Shown here: piece by piece, positions 60,982-64,000 of the stretch
Layout: each line of letters starts with the position of its first letter
Numbering within the stretch: the stretch's first letter is position 1
Origin: Halorussus salinus
Lineage (GTDB): Archaea; Halobacteriota; Halobacteria; Halobacteriales; Haladaptataceae
DNA length: 64,000 bases
Direction of reading: 5' to 3'
Assembly: GCF_004765815.2 (NCBI RefSeq)
Contig: NZ_ML974128.1
Span: 625,077 to 689,076, forward strand
Notes under the pieces: generated by a model
What the model saw: the letters and a program-made list of their open reading frames with translations, nothing else
Told to the model about the DNA's origin: nothing
The model's database searches: none
Position numbers and translations under genes: made by a program

Positions 60982-61140
60982 CTCCCGCCGTTTTCCTGCG
61001 AGGCGTTTATCGCCGAGCAACAGCCAACGGCGGGAGCGAGTAGACGGCGCGGAGTCGAGCAGACGAGTCGCACGCCCGGAAGCGCAACGTAGTGAGCATC
61101 CCGGACCGTCTCGGCGAGTTCGACTCCCGCCCCTTCCGCT
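60961..61140 (+). repeat. 23-bp direct repeat of the tRNA 3' end
   Basis: The bases at 60961-60983, from the T loop to the discriminator and two more, recur exactly at 61118-61140, 157 bases on. Exact duplication of a tRNA 3' end is the footprint of integrase-mediated insertion at a tRNA. The 134 bases between repeats contain no gene. Confidence 0.8.
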
Positions 61141-61502
61141 TTTTGCGACGAACACGACGGCGAGCAGTTCATCTGTTCGCCACCTCGTGATTTTGTCGGT
61201 GTGCGAAGCAACGCCGTGGCCGCAACCGCACCGCGAACCGCACTATTGCCGATAATAAGGAGTCTACTGCGACCGCACAGCACCGCGACCGCACCACGGC
61301 CTCCCCAACCGACTGCGTTACTCACTTCGCTTCGCTCCGTTGCGTTACTCGTCCCTCGCGCGACTTGGCGCGGTCACGAGGACCGCGCCAGCACGCGCCA
61401 GTCCGAACGTCGAAGTCGAGCGTACGCTGGCGGGAGTCGCGCCGAGCGCAGTCCAGTCGAAAATCAGCCAGTAACGACGCCGAGAAGTGCGGAAAACGCC
61501 GA
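61141..61502. other. Gene-poor stretch after the tRNA repeat
   Basis: About 360 bases without a credible gene. It contains many short direct and inverted words such as CTCACTTCGCTTCGCTCCG and a run of ACCGCACC-type units. This is typical of decayed integrative-element ends next to haloarchaeal tRNA genes. Confidence 0.5.
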
Positions 61503-62450
61503 TTAGCGCGGGCCGATAGGCTCGCGCGGGAGCGGTTCGTCGTCCTTGATGTCGGCGGCGATGGACTCCATCGTCTCGACGCGGAGCGGCGTCGTGTCCC
61601 GGACCTGCGCGAGGTACGAGAGGATGGCCTCCATTCGCTCGAAGTCCCGTTCCTCGGTCAGGTTGTTCGGGTGGAGCCACATGTGAAAGACGCCCTCCTC
61701 GGCGCTCGCGCGGTCGATGCCGCGCTTGGCCATGCTGACGACGGGGTCGTCGGTGACGCGCTCGACGGCGCTCCGGCCCCGGCCCTCGAAGCAGAACAAG
61801 TAGAGCGAGGCCGGGATGTTTATCAGCCCGTACTCGTCCTCCTCGGGCGTGACCAGCGTCGGCGAGACGGTTCCCGTGGGCCACCCCAGTAGCTTGGCCG
61901 CGGACCCGAGCGGGCCGCGGTCGTACCACCGCCGGGGTTGGGTCCCGCGGTAGGCCTTCACGCCGTAGGCCGCCAGCACGTCGCGGTGGCCGACGTAGTT
62001 TCGCGGAAAGACGACCGAATCGACCGAGAGGCCGCGCTCCTCGGCGAGTTCGACGCACTCGCGCATCTCCGCGGAGGCGACCTCCCGGTCGGTGTGGCCC
62101 ATCTCGACGTGGGAGTAGGTGTGGCTCGCGACCTCGTGGTCGGCGTCGGCCTCCTCGATGGCGTCTACGAGTTTCTGGCCGTACCACTGCTCGTCCCGGC
62201 CCTCCCACGTGCCGGGGTCGCGGTCGAACCACCCGTCCGGCGTCGGGTGAGACTCGTGGTCGCCGTCACAGGAGTCCAGCAGGAGGTGGCCGACGACCGC
62301 CCACGTCGCCGGAATATCGTGGTCGTCGAACGTGTCGAGGAGTCGGAGCCACGACTCGCGGGCCGCCGTAACCCGGTCTTCTGGCATCGTCTCGTGGTCG
62401 TGGAACCCCCACGCGAGTTCGGCGTCGAGGGAGAGTACGACAGAACCCAT
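61503..62450 (-). CDS. Polysaccharide deacetylase family protein
   Basis: From ATG 62450 the 315-residue protein starts with GSVVLSLDAELAWGFHD (metal/catalytic Asp) and has ATWAVVGHLLLD, the His pair in EVASHTYSHVEMGH, and SVVFPRNYVGH, all in NodB/PuuE order. A late VFHMWLHPNNL supplies the last His. It likely acts on N-acetylated sugars or related amides. The upstream ATG at 62513 would add 21 residues without family match. Confidence 0.85.
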   Translation of the reverse strand: MGSVVLSLDAELAWGFHDHETMPEDRVTAARESWLRLLDTFDDHDIPATWAVVGHLLLDSCDGDHESHPTPDGWFDRDPGTWEGRDEQWYGQKLVDAIEEADADHEVASHTYSHVEMGHTDREVASAEMRECVELAEERGLSVDSVVFPRNYVGHRDVLAAYGVKAYRGTQPRRWYDRGPLGSAAKLLGWPTGTVSPTLVTPEEDEYGLINIPASLYLFCFEGRGRSAVERVTDDPVVSMAKRGIDRASAEEGVFHMWLHPNNLTEERDFERMEAILSYLAQVRDTTPLRVETMESIAADIKDDEPLPREPIGPR

Positions 62451-62528
62451 CGTAACGTTGCTATCGGGCGGTCGGCGAGTAAATCGGTCCGACCGTTCAG
62501 GAGCGTTCTGCACGGTAATCGTCGGTTT

Positions 62529-64000
62529 CTACTCGACGGTCACGCTCTTGGCGAGGTTTCTGGGCTTGTCGATGGCGCGGTCGAGGAGGTCGGCCGCGTG
62601 GTACGACAGCAGTTGGAGTTGGACGTTGGCCAGCACGCCCGCCACGTCGGGGTGGGTCTCGGGAATCGTCAACACCTCGTCGGCGTACTGGTGGACCGAC
62701 TCCTGCTCGTCGCTGGCGACAGCGACCACGGGCGCACCGCGCGCCTCGGCCTCCTTGACGTTGCCGAGGGTCTTCTCGTCGTTGCGTCCGGTGAACACCG
62801 CGAAGACGGGCGTCTCGGGCGTGACGAGCGCGAGCGGGCCGTGCTTCAACTCGCCCGCCGCGAAGCCCTCGGCGTGTTCGTAGGATATCTCCTTGAACTT
62901 GAGCGCGCCCTCCAGCGCGACCGGCCGGACCGCGCCGCGACCGATGAAGAAGTACGCCTCGCTGTCCCGATAGCTCTCGGCTACCCGGCGGGCGCTCGTG
63001 TAGTCCAGAATCTGCTGGACGTGGCCCGGCAGGTCCGAGAGGGCTTCGAGGCGGGCGCGGGCGTCGTCGGTCCGCGACCCGGTCACGTCCCGGACCACTC
63101 GTTCGGCCAGCAGGCCGAGCGAGACGACCTGCGACGAGAACGTCTTGGTCGCCGCGACGCCGATTTCGGGTCCGGCCCGGATGAACAGCGCGTCGTCGCA
63201 CTCGCGGGCCGCGGTCGAACCGACGACGTTCGTCACCGCGAGCGTCCGCGCGCCCGAGGCGTTCGCCCGCCGGAGCGCCGACAGCGTGTCCGCGGTCTCC
63301 CCGCTCTGGGTCACGCCGATTACGAGCGTCTGTTCGTCCACCGGCGGTTGGGACGTGGCGTACTCGCTGGCGAGGAACGCTTGGGCGGGCACGCCGCCCG
63401 AGGAGAGAAACTGCGCGCCCACCAGTCCGGCGTGATAGGAGGTCCCGCAGGCGACGAACTGGACGCGCTCTACCTCCTCGAAGGTGCCTGCGGGGAAGTC
63501 TTCGAGATTGATGTCGCCCGTCGTGGGGTCGGCCCGGCCCCGGAGCGTCTGGCGGAGCGCGGCGGGTTGCTCGTGAATCTCCTTGAGCATGTAGTGGTCG
63601 TAGCCGCCCTTCCCCGCGTCCTCGGGGTCCCACTCGACGGTCTGGACCGACCGCTCGACCGCCTCGCCGTCGGTCGTCGAGATGGTGTGGCCGTCGGGTT
63701 TCACGATTACCACGTCGCCGTCGTCCAGATAGATCACGTCGTCGGTGAAATCGAGGAACGCGGGCACGTCGCTGGCGAGGAAGTACTCGCCGTCGTCCAC
63801 GCCCAGCACGAGCGGCGACCCTCTCCGGGTCGCGTACACCGCGTGGTCGTGTTTGGTTATCATCGCCACCGCGTAACTCCCCGAGAGCTTCTCGATGGTC
63901 TCCCGGAACGCGGTCTCGGGGTCCGCGCCGTCTGCGAGGCGCTCCTCGACGAGGTGGGGAATGACCTCGGTGTCGGTGTCGCTCTCGAAGACGTGACCGC
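62529..64000 (-). CDS. glmS: Glucosamine-fructose-6-phosphate aminotransferase GlmS (C-terminal part)
   Basis: The frame is open to the window edge, so the N-terminal Cys of the glutaminase is outside. Visible parts: the end of the glutaminase (FESDTDTEVIPHLVEE, LSGSYAVAMITK), a linker, MLKEIHEQPAALRQTLRGR, and two SIS sugar isomerase domains (VACGTSYHAGLVGAQF, VTQSGETADTLSAL; and FIGRGAVRPVALEGALKFKEISYEHAEGFAAGELKHGPLAL). It ends in KPRNLAKSVTVE, the typical C-terminus. It makes glucosamine-6-phosphate for glycans; the neighbour deacetylase may act on related sugars. Confidence 0.96.
   Translation of the reverse strand, partial: GHVFESDTDTEVIPHLVEERLADGADPETAFRETIEKLSGSYAVAMITKHDHAVYATRRGSPLVLGVDDGEYFLASDVPAFLDFTDDVIYLDDGDVVIVKPDGHTISTTDGEAVERSVQTVEWDPEDAGKGGYDHYMLKEIHEQPAALRQTLRGRADPTTGDINLEDFPAGTFEEVERVQFVACGTSYHAGLVGAQFLSSGGVPAQAFLASEYATSQPPVDEQTLVIGVTQSGETADTLSALRRANASGARTLAVTNVVGSTAARECDDALFIRAGPEIGVAATKTFSSQVVSLGLLAERVVRDVTGSRTDDARARLEALSDLPGHVQQILDYTSARRVAESYRDSEAYFFIGRGAVRPVALEGALKFKEISYEHAEGFAAGELKHGPLALVTPETPVFAVFTGRNDEKTLGNVKEAEARGAPVVAVASDEQESVHQYADEVLTIPETHPDVAGVLANVQLQLLSYHAADLLDRAIDKPRNLAKSVTVE

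Noticed and set aside
1-64000. CRISPR array or cas operon
   Set aside because: No regularly spaced repeats were found; the only Cas4-like gene (29455-30033) is a degraded viral nuclease without neighbours of cas type.

Overview
The window is high-GC archaeal DNA with acidic predicted proteins, start-proximal TATA boxes and many leaderless or ATGA-overlapping genes. It looks like a haloarchaeal (Halobacteria) chromosome. Two very different blocks meet near 31.4-31.6 kb.

Positions 1 to about 31.5 kb are the right-hand part of an integrated tailed virus; the left end lies before the window. The late genes run rightward in siphovirus order: terminase C-terminus, portal (with a fused KTSC domain), small acidic protein, XkdF-like prohead protease/scaffold, HK97-fold capsid, connectors, tail completion and tube proteins, tail-assembly chaperones joined by a canonical -1 slippery heptamer, a lipoprotein moron, a short putative tape measure with a striking hexapeptide-repeat core, distal tail proteins, and two FN3-rich tail-tip/fibre proteins. 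From 17.3 to 20.5 kb lie accessory membrane genes, including a complete voltage-gated K+ channel. From 20.6 to 23.2 kb is the control and early region: a leftward J-domain/zinc-ribbon/winged-helix operon, a divergent promoter with CCTTANNCC repeats, a compact structured leader RNA, and a rightward operon of small zinc proteins. From 23.2 to 26.7 kb is an independently promoted cargo module: a degenerate RecA/KaiC-like protein, a CHAT cysteine protease, a 57-residue hydrophobic peptide and a winged-helix regulator. From 27 to 31.4 kb come a PadR-like regulator behind a long structured leader, uncharacterised early genes, a gutted Cas4-like nuclease and a tyrosine integrase.

From about 31.6 kb the DNA is host chromosome: an FG-GAP beta-propeller lipo/secreted protein, an orphan Tat-exported Rieske protein, a UspA and an APC amino-acid permease fused to UspA domains, membrane proteins, and then a taxis and motility island. 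The island reads cheW-cheY-cheB-cheA-cheC-cheC2-cheD-cheR-arlCE-arlF-arlG-arlH-arlI-(TrkA-C membrane protein)-arlJ, with cheF shortly after. Together these genes link receptor signalling (CheA/W/Y, with adaptation by B/C/D/R) through CheF to the archaellum motor (ArlCE, H, I, J). No archaellin gene lies in the window.

The right edge carries a REC-PAS-GAF-PAS histidine kinase, an odd tRNA-like gene whose 3' end is exactly duplicated 157 bp downstream, a polysaccharide deacetylase and the C-terminal part of glmS. All family assignments come from reading the translations by eye; no database search was run.
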